From DATMRF01 sp035566435 (GTDB taxonomy: Bacteria > Verrucomicrobiota > Verrucomicrobiia > Limisphaerales > UBA8199): 64,000 nucleotides of DNA. A program made the position numbers and the translations under genes. Positions 55,102 to 63,001 of the stretch are shown here, in pieces. The notes below the pieces were generated by a model. That model had not been told where the DNA came from, did no database searches, and was given only the letters and a program-made list of their open reading frames with translations. The stretch lies in the NCBI GenBank assembly GCA_035566435.1, contig DATMRF010000118.1, positions 62,001-126,000 on the forward strand, written 5' to 3'. The stretch's first letter is position 1. Every line of letters begins with the position of its first letter.

Positions 55102-55983
55102 ATGAAAACACTGCGCTCAAAATCGGGATCGATGCTCTGTGGTTTCGGCTTGGTCGGCGCGCTAAGCTTGACAGCCTTCAGCGCCCGCGCGGACCTCGAA
55201 GTCTCCGCCTCGGTGGGAGTCCACGCCACCGCCGATTTTTACGCGCCGCTTTCCGCGGACGGCGCGTGGGTAGAAGTCGGCTCGTATGGCCGTTGTTGGC
55301 GGCCCGCCGGCATCACGGCCGAATGGCGTCCCTATTGCTCCGGCAACTGGGTGTGGACCGATTGCGGCTGGTATTGGGCCAGCGACGAGCCCTGGGCCTG
55401 GGCCTGCTACCATTATGGGTGGTGGTCGTGTGACCCCACCTACGGCTGGGTTTGGGTGCCCGGCGTTGAGTGGGCTCCCGCCTGGGTGACCTGGCGCGTG
55501 GGTGGAGGCTATATCGGCTGGGCTCCGTTGGCGCCGCATGGCGTGCGGATCAGCGGACCGCAATTCGTCTTCGTTCAGGAGGCTCGATTTAGCGAACCCT
55601 TGCGGCCAGGTCTGGTCGTTGCCAACAACACCACCATTTTCGGAAAAACCACCGTGGTGAACAATGTTAAGCGCGAAACCAGGAGTTTCGGGGGCGGCGC
55701 CGGCGGAAAGGTTGTCATCAATGAAGGTCCTGGACTGGGCGCGATTGAAAAGGCGTCCGGACGAAAGGTCCGGCAGGTCCCCATCCAGGAAGCCGCTCGC
55801 CAGGCCGCCGCACCCGCACGGATGTCACCAGGCGCGCGCGGGGTTGTTCCCAGCGAGTCGCCACGGGGAGAATCGTTTGCCCGACCGGCGCCGACCGGAA
55901 AACCTTCAGAACCTTCGGAAGGCAAGGGCCACAACCACGAACATGAAAGGGAACACAATGACCATGGAAAAGATCATTCTTGA
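55102..55983 (+). CDS. DUF6600-like Trp-rich exported protein
   Basis: 293 residues with a signal peptide (LVGALSLTAFSARA). Residues 45-135 are packed with W and Y: WVEVGSYGRCWRP, WRPYCSGNWVWTDCGWYW, GWWSCDPTYGWVWVPGVEW, GYIGWAPLAP. This is the DUF6600 pattern common in Verrucomicrobiota and Acidobacteriota exported proteins. The tail is His/Glu/Lys-rich (HNHEHEREHNDHGKDH). Role unknown. A sigma-54-like element may lie just upstream. Confidence 0.83.
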   Translation: MKTLRSKSGSMLCGFGLVGALSLTAFSARADLEVSASVGVHATADFYAPLSADGAWVEVGSYGRCWRPAGITAEWRPYCSGNWVWTDCGWYWASDEPWAWACYHYGWWSCDPTYGWVWVPGVEWAPAWVTWRVGGGYIGWAPLAPHGVRISGPQFVFVQEARFSEPLRPGLVVANNTTIFGKTTVVNNVKRETRSFGGGAGGKVVINEGPGLGAIEKASGRKVRQVPIQEAARQAAAPARMSPGARGVVPSESPRGESFARPAPTGKPSEPSEGKGHNHEHEREHNDHGKDHS

Positions 55984-56203
55984 GGTATGTCGGGTTGATG
56001 AACTGGACGACAGCCGTGGCAGGTTCAGCCGCCCCGCACGGGCGTGGGACCCCATGCCACTATTTGAATCTACAGAAATCCGCACGCCCACACGAACCAG
56101 GCTGCGGCTCACGGAATGGTTCGAGGGCGCTCCGTTCTTTCCGGCCATACGGCGGCGTTCAGAACCTGAGTTATTACCAACCCAGGAAATTAGCCGGAGC
56201 TAA
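55958..56203 (+). CDS. Possible small protein overlapping the DUF6600-like gene end
   Basis: 81 residues starting 26 bp before the previous stop, with AAAGG eight bases upstream of ATG. MTMEKIILEVCRVDELDDSRGRF looks like a normal N-terminus; the rest is Arg/Pro-rich. No family recognised. It may be translationally coupled, but could also be spurious. Confidence 0.35.
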   Translation: MTMEKIILEVCRVDELDDSRGRFSRPARAWDPMPLFESTEIRTPTRTRLRLTEWFEGAPFFPAIRRRSEPELLPTQEISRS

Positions 56204-56217
56204 ACCAAACAAACCAA

Positions 56218-56571
56218 ATGAAACTGAAACATCAATTGGCGGCGTTTGCCGCCTTCGCGCTTCTCGCCGGCTGTAGCGAGAATGATGAGATGGGGACACA
56301 GAAGCAATCGGCGGTGCCCGCCGTCACCAATGAAGCAAAACCAGCGGACACCGCGGCCGTTCCCGCCCCGCGGCCGGACCCCAGCCTCCCCCCAACCCCC
56401 GCCCCGACTCCGCCGGTGGCTTACGTTCCGCCTCCGCCGGCGACCCCGGTTCCCCCGCCCCCGCCGGCTGATAGCCAGGCAGGCACGGTGACGCCTCCGC
56501 CAGCGGCCGCGGACCCGGCGGCGACCAACGCTACAGCGGCCACGAACAGCGACGCTGGCGATAAGAAGTAA
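56218..56571 (+). CDS. Proline-rich lipoprotein
   Basis: 117 residues. Lipoprotein signal with lipobox LLAGC (Cys about 19). The mature part is Pro/Ala-rich (VPAPRPDPSLPPTPAPTPP, VPPPPPADS), suggesting an extended periplasmic spacer. Followed by a strong terminator. Confidence 0.7.
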   Translation: MKLKHQLAAFAAFALLAGCSENDEMGTQKQSAVPAVTNEAKPADTAAVPAPRPDPSLPPTPAPTPPVAYVPPPPATPVPPPPPADSQAGTVTPPPAAADPAATNATAATNSDAGDKK

Positions 56572-56705
56572 ATCCACATTGGCGGATGCGCACCGCCGAT
56601 GACCGGTCTGAATCTGCAAACGCCCCCTGTTTCGCGTGTTGCGCAACGCCAAAGTGGGGGGGGTGGACGACTTCCACTGGCCCTTGCCCGCTGGGCCGGC
56701 GGAAA

Positions 56706-56758
56706 GGGAGGGAGGGTTGCACCGGGAGTGCAAACCCTCCCTCCCCAGTTCTTTTTTT
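56706..56758 (+). terminator. Strong rho-independent terminator
   Basis: GGAGGGAGGGTTGCAC pairs with GTGCAAACCCTCCCTCC (one bulged A) around a CGGGA loop, then CCCAGTTC and a run of seven T. It ends the lipoprotein transcript and separates it from the response-regulator gene. Confidence 0.9.
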
Positions 56759-56783
56759 CCGATGATCTGTTATCTTGGCTGCT

Positions 56784-58154
56784 ATGCAGCCGAAGAGACC
56801 GAATGGCTCGATGCGCGTGCTTATCATCGATGATGAGGAAAACATCCGTCGAACGACCGCGATGGCCCTCGAAGGGACGGGCTACGAACCCACCGGGGTG
56901 GGGAACAGCGCCGCGGCGCTGAAACAGCTCGAAAACGGCGATTTCGATGTCGCTTTCCTCGACCTCAAACTGAATGGTGAAAGCGGCATCGACCTGCTCC
57001 CCGAGTTATTGAAGCTCGACCCCCGGCTGGAAGTAGTGGTTTTTACCGCTTATGCCTCCGTCGAGACGGCGGTTGAGGCCATGCGCCGCGGAGCGGCGGA
57101 TTACATTCCCAAGCCCTTCACACCCGAACAGATACGGCGTGTCCTCGCCAAGATCACGGAGGCCCGCAAACTCCGCCTCCGCGTCGCCGAACTGGAATCC
57201 CGCCTCTCCGCCGATGCCCCGGCCACTGACCTGGCTTCCTCCGAGCCGGCCATGCAGAAGGTCTTCGAGCTGGCCTCCAAGGCAGCCGCCACTCCGGCCA
57301 GCATCCTCTTGCTGGGCGAAAGCGGCACCGGCAAAACCGTGCTCGCCCGCATGATGCACGCCAACAGTTCGCAACGGGACAATGCCTTCGTAACGTTGAA
57401 CTGTCCGAGCCTCTCCCGCGAACTGCTCGAAAGCGAGCTTTTCGGCCATGTCAAAGGCGCTTTCACAGGCGCCACCGCCGACACCTTCGGCAAGGTGGCC
57501 CTGGCCGAGGGCGGCACCCTGTTCCTGGACGAACTCGGTGAAATGCCCCTCGAAATCCAGCCCAAACTCCTCCGCCTGTTGCAGGAAAAGGAATACGAAC
57601 GCGTCGGCGAGGCCAAAACACGCCAGGCCAATGTCCGCGTGATCGCCGCCACGAATCGAAACCTCGAGCAAGCGGTCGCCGAAGGCCGTTTCCGCGAAGA
57701 CCTCTTTTACCGGTTGAATGTCATTTCCATCCAGATGCCGCCCCTCCGCGAGCGGCCGGCTGACTTGCTTCCGATCGCGACGAGTTACCTGCGGTTCTTT
57801 GCCGCGCAATGCGGCAAACGGCTGAGCGGGTTTTCTCCCGAGGCACAACAGGCATTGCGTCAATACACCTGGCCGGGAAACCTGCGCGAACTCCGAAACG
57901 CCGTCGAGCGCTCGGTCATTTTGGCGGGTGGCGAGGAAGTCGTTGTGCCCGATTTGCCCGAGAAGATCTGCCAGAACCCGCCGGTCGCCGGTACGCCCCG
58001 AGCGCTGGTGGGCGCGAAGGTTTCGTTGGAGGAACTGGAAAACGAGCACATCGCGCGGGTCATCGAACAAACCTCGACCATGGAAGAAGCGGCCCGGATC
58101 CTCGGCATCGACCCCGCCACGCTTTATCGCAAGCGAAAGAGAATTTCCACATGA
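56784..58154 (+). CDS. Sigma-54-dependent response regulator
   Basis: 456 residues from ATG 56784; ATG 56811 (MRVLIIDDE) is the usual alternative. Receiver with Asp60 in VAFLDLKL and Lys in IPKPF; AAA+ domain with GESGTGKT, GAFTGA and GGTLFLDELGEM; Fis-type helix-turn-helix at the end (MEEAARILGIDPATLYRKRK). It is followed by a membrane histidine kinase, its likely partner. Confidence 0.95.
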   Translation: MQPKRPNGSMRVLIIDDEENIRRTTAMALEGTGYEPTGVGNSAAALKQLENGDFDVAFLDLKLNGESGIDLLPELLKLDPRLEVVVFTAYASVETAVEAMRRGAADYIPKPFTPEQIRRVLAKITEARKLRLRVAELESRLSADAPATDLASSEPAMQKVFELASKAAATPASILLLGESGTGKTVLARMMHANSSQRDNAFVTLNCPSLSRELLESELFGHVKGAFTGATADTFGKVALAEGGTLFLDELGEMPLEIQPKLLRLLQEKEYERVGEAKTRQANVRVIAATNRNLEQAVAEGRFREDLFYRLNVISIQMPPLRERPADLLPIATSYLRFFAAQCGKRLSGFSPEAQQALRQYTWPGNLRELRNAVERSVILAGGEEVVVPDLPEKICQNPPVAGTPRALVGAKVSLEELENEHIARVIEQTSTMEEAARILGIDPATLYRKRKRIST

Positions 58155-58215
58155 GCATTCCGGTCCATCAGGCGCATCTCGGGGGCCTGTTGCCCAAACC
58201 CTGCAGGACCTCACA

Positions 58216-58243
58216 GGTAGGGCGCGTTGTCCTCAACGCGCCG
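58216..58243. repeat. GGTAGGG hairpin repeat
   Basis: GGTA, stem GGCGCGTTG (58221-58229), loop TCCT, stem CAACGCGCC (58234-58242). Same family as the copies at 27162-27259 and inside the DUF4129 gene. Confidence 0.75.
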
Positions 58244-58393
58244 CCACAATTGCCGCAAGAAGGCTCAATTTCAGTCCTTTCGCACGGATCCGGCGCCCTG
58301 GATGACTCTATCCGAAAATGTCGTTTTTTTGCGCGGACTTTTGCGGTTCAGAGTTGCCAATTAACGGTTCCAAGTGGATTGCGCTGGCGGCCG

Positions 58394-58426
58394 TCAACTT
58401 GCAACTTTCAACCTTCAACCTGCAAC
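58394..58426. repeat. CAACTTTCAACC word array
   Basis: Imperfect repeats of TCAACTTGCAACTTTCAACC and similar, at 7-9 nt intervals, upstream of the histidine kinase. Related to the array inside glyS. Confidence 0.7.
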
Positions 58427-58508
58427 CGTTCCCACAACGAGTTTAGCTGCGGCTCCGCCGGCCTGGGAACAGCGCTCCCTCTGCCCGCTCCTCAGCATCA
58501 CAGGTTTT

Positions 58509-60314
58509 ATGCTGCGTAAGCGCCTCTTGCTAAGCCTGCTCCCGTTCCTGGTCATCCTCCTGGCCACCGGCTGCTATGCCCTGGTGCTCTTCTCGCGGGT
58601 GACGGCCAGCTTTAATCGGGCCGTCGCCGACAACTACAAGAGCGCCGTCGCCTCCCAGCAAATGCTCCTGGCTTTAGCCGAACTCGATCGGGATGCCTGG
58701 GCTTCAGCCGGCTCGGGCGACAGCCTTAGTCCGACGTTTGCCCAACAGCAGAAACAGTTCGAAGCCGACCTGGCCCTGCAACTCGGCAATTCTTCGTTGC
58801 CGGGCGAAAAGGACTTGAACGAGCAGTTGGCGGCCAATTACCGCGCCTTCACCACTGCCTTGGCCAGCCTTAGATCGCTGCACAGTCTCGAAAGCAAGCA
58901 GCGCGTGTACGAGCACGACGTCACCCCGCGTGTGCTCAAAATGAAAGTGTCGCTGGACAAAATCCTCGACCTCAACCAGCGCGCCATCCTGGCCACCAAT
59001 CAGAGAATTCGGAACATCAACCGCGACGTAAGGCGTCTGATGATCACCGGCATGGCGATCGCGCTGGCCCTTTCCGCGTACGCCTCCTATCAACTCGGCC
59101 GTTCGGTTCTGCGGCCCATCCAATTGGTCACCAAAGCGACCCGGGAGCTCGGCGAAGGCAATTTGAACCAGACCGTGCCGGTCGTTTCCCATGACGAACT
59201 CGGCGAATTGGCGCTGGCCTTCAACCGGATGGCCGCCCAGTTGCGCGAGTACCGCCAAAGCACCACCGACGAAATCGTCCGCCTGCATCGCACGATGGAA
59301 ACAACCTTGGCCTCGTTTCCCGATCCTATCTTTGTCCTCAACAACGAAGGCCACATCGAACTGACCAACCCCGCCGCCGCCGAGTTTACCTCGGCCCTCG
59401 GCCTGAACGGCCAATTGCCCGATCGTTTGCAAGCTATCGCCAAAAGTACGCTCGCCAGTGGCGAACATTTCCTTCCGCACAGCTTCGATGGTGTCGTCTC
59501 CTATCGCGTCAACGGCGCCGAAAAATACTTCCTGCCCCGCGTGCTCACCATGCGCGACAAACAGGACGCCTTGTTCGGGGTCGCGGTGGTGCTGTATGAC
59601 GTCACCCGCTTCCGGCTCCTCGATGCCGCCAAGACCGACCTCGTCGCCACCGTCAGCCACGAGTTAAAAAGCCCGCTGACCAGCGTGCGGATGGCCCTGC
59701 ACATCCTGCTCGAACGCACTGTCGGAGCCCTCACGCCCAAGCAGGACGAGCTGGTCCAAACCGCCCGCAACGACACCGAACGCCTGCTGCGCATCCTCAA
59801 CGACCTGCTCGACCTCGCCCGCCTGGAGGGCGGAAACGCCGAGCTGCACCGCGAGAACATTCGGCCCGCCGAACTCTTGGAGGCGACCGTGGCCGAAACC
59901 GCCGACCATGCTGCGGCGAAGGGCCTCAAATTAATCAGCGTGGTTGACCCGGACCTGCCCGCCATCTCCGTGGACCGGCAGCGCATCAGCCATGTCTTCT
60001 CCAACCTGATTTCCAATGCCATCAAACACTCCCCCGCCGGCAGCGAAATCCTTCTGAGCGCGGCGCGGGCCGAGGACAACGCCGTCCAGTTCAGCGTCAT
60101 CGACCACGGCCCGGGCATCCCCGAGGAATATCAAACCCGGATTTTTGACCGGTTCTTCCGCGTGCCCAGCCAGAAAAAGAAAGGCGCCGGCCTCGGCCTG
60201 TCCATCGCCCGCGAAATCACTCTCGCTCATGGCGGCCGGATCGGCGTCAAGTGCGCGCCCGGCCAGGGCGCCGAGTTCTTCGTCGTGCTCGAGCCCGCCA
60301 ACGGAACAACCTGA
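58509..60314 (+). CDS. Membrane sensor histidine kinase with HAMP and PAS domains
   Basis: 601 residues. Two membrane helices (about 5-30 and 178-198) bracket a helical periplasmic sensor, then HAMP (199-250) and PAS (about 262-375). HisKA has phospho-His384 in ATVSHELKSPLTSV; HATPase has the N box (HVFSNLISNAIKHSP), DHGPGIPEE (G1) and GAGLGLSIAREI (G2). It should phosphorylate the upstream response regulator. The ligand is unknown. Confidence 0.92.
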   Translation: MLRKRLLLSLLPFLVILLATGCYALVLFSRVTASFNRAVADNYKSAVASQQMLLALAELDRDAWASAGSGDSLSPTFAQQQKQFEADLALQLGNSSLPGEKDLNEQLAANYRAFTTALASLRSLHSLESKQRVYEHDVTPRVLKMKVSLDKILDLNQRAILATNQRIRNINRDVRRLMITGMAIALALSAYASYQLGRSVLRPIQLVTKATRELGEGNLNQTVPVVSHDELGELALAFNRMAAQLREYRQSTTDEIVRLHRTMETTLASFPDPIFVLNNEGHIELTNPAAAEFTSALGLNGQLPDRLQAIAKSTLASGEHFLPHSFDGVVSYRVNGAEKYFLPRVLTMRDKQDALFGVAVVLYDVTRFRLLDAAKTDLVATVSHELKSPLTSVRMALHILLERTVGALTPKQDELVQTARNDTERLLRILNDLLDLARLEGGNAELHRENIRPAELLEATVAETADHAAAKGLKLISVVDPDLPAISVDRQRISHVFSNLISNAIKHSPAGSEILLSAARAEDNAVQFSVIDHGPGIPEEYQTRIFDRFFRVPSQKKKGAGLGLSIAREITLAHGGRIGVKCAPGQGAEFFVVLEPANGTT

Positions 60315-60330
60315 GCCCTTTCTAATTCGG

Positions 60331-60720
60331 CGTATTCTGCGCATTCCGCGGTTTCAAATACCCAAGATCGTTTTCGGAAACCCCCATGGTCTGTAGGAGA
60401 CGACGTAAGGAGTCTCTGATCCCTTTTTCATTCTCCGTACTCCGCGTATTCCGCGGTTTCAAATACCTAAGATCGTTTTCGGAAGCCCTCGTGGTTTGTA
60501 GGAGACGACGTAAGGAGTCTCTGATCCTTTTCTCATTCTCCGCAATCCGCAGATTCCGCGGTGGCCCCCGTTGTCTTGGGTTGCGATCTTGTCCCGCTAT
60601 CCATCCAGCTTTCCGCAGCTTGCGCAAACTCTCCTCCTCGTCCTCGTCCTCGCTCTCCTCCTCATCCTCGATCAGTTTATTCCGCGTATTCCGCGTATTC
60701 CGCGGTTTCAAACACCTAAA
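60331..60720. repeat. 105-bp tandem repeat plus TTCCGCGTA word arrays
   Basis: Two near-identical 105-bp units (60331-60435 and 60436-60540) are followed by a partial third (60541-60562). Each holds ATTCCGCGGTTTCAAATACC, TTTTCGG and GTAAGGAGTCTCTGATCC. A further TTCCGCGTATTCCGCGTA array lies at 60679-60720. The unit length is a multiple of three, so the minus strand stays open for 139 codons, with a 35-residue repeat; expression is doubtful. Confidence 0.8.
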
Positions 60721-60785
60721 CAGATTCACGCCCAGTCGCACATACTACCGCCAATCCCCGCTTGTCGATTCACGCCGACTGGCCT

Positions 60786-62333
60786 ATGACTTCCTTCATG
60801 AACCCCAGGTTCTCGCTCCCGCCATTCGTCCTTGCCTGTCTCACGCTCCTGACGCCCCTGGCCCGAGCGGCTCCGCAACCCCGCGTAAACGTCATTCTCT
60901 GGTTCGACACCGAAGACTACCTCCTTCCCGCCGACGACGATGCCTGCAAGCGCCTGGCCCAAATGCTCACCGAACGACACCTCCGCGCCACCTTCAAGGT
61001 CGTAGGCGAAAAAGCGCGTGTGCTTGAACAGCGAGGCCGCCGCGATGTCATCACAGCCCTCCGAAAACATGACATTGCCTACCACGCGAATTTCCACTCC
61101 GTGCATCCCACGCCTTCGGAGTATCTGGCGGATTGCGGCTTGCTGGACGGCATGGCTGAGTTTGTCCGGCGCGAAGGCGGCGGCGCCCGGGACGTGCGCC
61201 GGATCTTTTCGGTGAAGACCCTCGCCTGTTACGGCCAGCCCGGCTCCTCCTGGGCGGCACAGGCAATTGCCGCCCTGCCCGCGATTGGCGTAGCGCCGCA
61301 CGGCGTCCCCTGCTATGTCGACGAAGGGGAACATGTGGGACTGGACCAAAAGCCCTTTTGGTACGCCGGCGCGCTCAATGTTTACCACATGGGCCAAAAC
61401 CAAACGCGCATGGAACTGCACGATCCGGCCGCGGTCGAACCCGCAAAACAACGCTTCTCGGCGATTGCCCGGCGCCTGCTCGAACAGGATGGCGGCGGGC
61501 TCATCAGCATCTTCTACCACCCCTGCGAGTGGGTCCACCGTGAATTCTGGGACGGGGTAAACTTCCGTCGCGGTGCAAACCCGCCGCGCGAACAATGGCA
61601 ACCGCCCCCGCAACGAACGCCGGAAGAAACCGAAGGCGCCTTCCGCCGGTTCGGCGAGTACCTCGACTATATCCGCGCTCTGCCGGAGGTACGGTTCGTA
61701 ACCGCCAGTGACCTGCCGGGCCTTTACCCGGACCCGGTTCGCTCCTCCGGAGCGCCGCAGCAAGACCTGGCCGCACTTGCGTCCGGCCTCGCCGACAATT
61801 CAGACAAAACGGTTGATTTTCGCGTTCTGGAACATCGCGCCTACTCCGCCGCCGACCAATTCGAGCTGCTAACCCTCGCGGTGGGACAGTTGCTCGACGG
61901 CCATAAAGTTGCTTGGCCAGTTCAGGCTCACGGCCTGCTCGGACCGGATGCACCACCGCCGCCAACCGAGCTGGGGCATCTGGATTGGCCGGCCTTCCGC
62001 GACGCCACTCGTGATGTGTTGAACTTCATCCAAACAGAACACCGCGTGCCGTCCCGGGTTTTCATCGGCGCCGACACCGTCGCGCCCGTCGACTTCCTCG
62101 TCGCGCTCGCGTCCACCTATGACTACTACAACAAAAATGGGAAACTTCCCCTCGCCGAAGGCGTCCGGTTGGGTGCCAGGTTGGAATTGCTGCCAGCACG
62201 CCACATCGCCGAAGACACCCCGGGCCTCTTTGGCGGGTGGATCATCCACCGCGAGGGCTTCCGCGCGCCGAAAATCCTCGAAGTAGCGCGCCTGCAAGCC
62301 TGGACCCTCAAGCCCGCCCTCCCGCTGGACTGA
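60786..62333 (+). CDS. Exported polysaccharide deacetylase-like protein
   Basis: About 515 residues from ATG 60786; ATG 60798 is possible. Signal peptide PPFVLACLTLLTPLARAAP. VNVILWFDTEDYLLP holds the NodB-like acidic motif (TED), and IAYHANFHSVHPTPSEY the metal His motif. GLISIFYHPCEWVH and a long C-terminal region follow. NodB-like enzymes remove acetyl groups from polysaccharides or act on amide bonds. Substrate not known. Confidence 0.72.
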   Translation: MTSFMNPRFSLPPFVLACLTLLTPLARAAPQPRVNVILWFDTEDYLLPADDDACKRLAQMLTERHLRATFKVVGEKARVLEQRGRRDVITALRKHDIAYHANFHSVHPTPSEYLADCGLLDGMAEFVRREGGGARDVRRIFSVKTLACYGQPGSSWAAQAIAALPAIGVAPHGVPCYVDEGEHVGLDQKPFWYAGALNVYHMGQNQTRMELHDPAAVEPAKQRFSAIARRLLEQDGGGLISIFYHPCEWVHREFWDGVNFRRGANPPREQWQPPPQRTPEETEGAFRRFGEYLDYIRALPEVRFVTASDLPGLYPDPVRSSGAPQQDLAALASGLADNSDKTVDFRVLEHRAYSAADQFELLTLAVGQLLDGHKVAWPVQAHGLLGPDAPPPPTELGHLDWPAFRDATRDVLNFIQTEHRVPSRVFIGADTVAPVDFLVALASTYDYYNKNGKLPLAEGVRLGARLELLPARHIAEDTPGLFGGWIIHREGFRAPKILEVARLQAWTLKPALPLD

Positions 62334-62341
62334 ACTGGTAA

Positions 62342-62361
62342 GGACGCTTTCCACAGCGTCC
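62342..62361 (+). terminator. Hairpin GGACGCT...AGCGTCC after the deacetylase-like gene
   Basis: A 7-bp perfect stem with a TTCCAC loop, preceded by GGTAA, so it may be both a member of the GGTAGGG hairpin family and a terminator. The following sequence is only moderately T-rich. Confidence 0.45.
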
Positions 62362-62382
62362 CCATCTCTTTTGGATTCTTTT

Positions 62383-62419
62383 GTCTATCCGTGAGATCCG
62401 TGAAATCCGTGGTCAAAAA
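62383..62419. repeat. ATCCGTGA word array
   Basis: CTATCCGTGAGATCCGTGAA followed by another ATCCGTGG copy. Three imperfect 9-nt words. Confidence 0.65.
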
Positions 62420-62493
62420 CCCGAATCTGACTTTTGCGCCCCTGCACCTGTTCAGTGCAATCCCACAGCTTCGCGCACTGGACGAGAAAATTC

Positions 62494-62533
62494 TGGAGTG
62501 CGGTGGCAGAGCGTAGCGACGACACCGCTTTCC
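62494..62533. repeat. TGGAGTGCGG hairpin repeat
   Basis: GCGGTGGCAGAGCGTAGCG is followed by ACGACACCGC, giving GCGGTG/CACCGC arms. It shares TGGAGTGCG with the inverted repeat at 1193-1291. Confidence 0.6.
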
Positions 62534-62609
62534 GATCGCGGCCCTGCCCCCCAAAGCGGCGTTCCTTTTCGCGCCTCCTCGTGCCCTTTTGTGGCAATTC
62601 TGTCGCCTC

Positions 62610-62648
62610 CCGCGTATTCGGCGTATTCCGCGTGTTCCGCGGTTATTC
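62610..62648. repeat. TTCCGCGTA word array
   Basis: CGCGTATTCGGCGTATTCCG and then CGTGTTCCGCGGTTATTC. Same words as the 60331-60720 array. Confidence 0.65.
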
Positions 62649-62791
62649 TCTCCTGCTTTCGGTTGCGTCTTCGCGTTAAAGTCTGTCCACAGCGAAGTGG
62701 TCCGTTTCATAAATGCCTGCGATGCCCTAAATCCCCTAAAGCGGGGCTTGAACAAATAGGACGGGCATGATAAGTATTATTGTTCCCAAAC

Positions 62792-63001
62792 ATGAGCGCG
62801 GCTACGAACGCTGTCGGCGCCGTACAAAACGGGAACGGCGCAGGCAAAGCAGCGCATGAACTGCTGCTGGCGGTTCATGACGAACTGCGTCGACTGGCGG
62901 CTCACAAGCTGGCCAATGAAGCGCTCGGCCGATTGAGACTTTCTCACGCTTTCCTGAAAGATTCCCCTTCCGCGGGCGAATTAAAGAGTATGAGCCTATG
63001 A
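62792..63001 (+). pseudogene. Truncated ECF sigma factor N-terminus
   Basis: 69 residues. HELLLAVHDELRRLAAHKLANEA is very close to the start of a well-known family of ECF-type sigma-70 factors in Acidobacteriota, Planctomycetota and Verrucomicrobiota. The similarity stops after KLANEALG, and the rest of region 2 and all of region 4 are missing. The stop overlaps the next ATG (ATGA). Either a deletion remnant or a short leader-like product coupled to the next gene. Confidence 0.65.

Larger units (their letters stand above)
58155..58508. other. Spacer between response regulator and kinase, with repeats
   Basis: No gene. It contains a GGTAGGG hairpin repeat (58216-58243) and a CAACTTTCAACC word array (58394-58426). 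An open frame running into the kinase from 58374 is not supported. Confidence 0.6.
62334..62791. other. Gene-free interval with several repeats
   Basis: 458 bp without a supported gene. It holds a hairpin after the deacetylase-like gene (62342-62361), an ATCCGTGA word array (62383-62419), a TGGAGTGCGG repeat (62494-62533) and a TTCCGCGTA array (62610-62648). Confidence 0.65.

Noticed and set aside
57006..58214. 402-codon minus-strand frame opposite the response regulator
   Set aside because: The opposite strand has complete receiver, AAA+ and helix-turn-helix motifs, so this is a shadow.
60331..60562. CRISPR array
   Set aside because: Repeat unit is 105 bp in direct tandem without unique spacers, and there are no cas genes.
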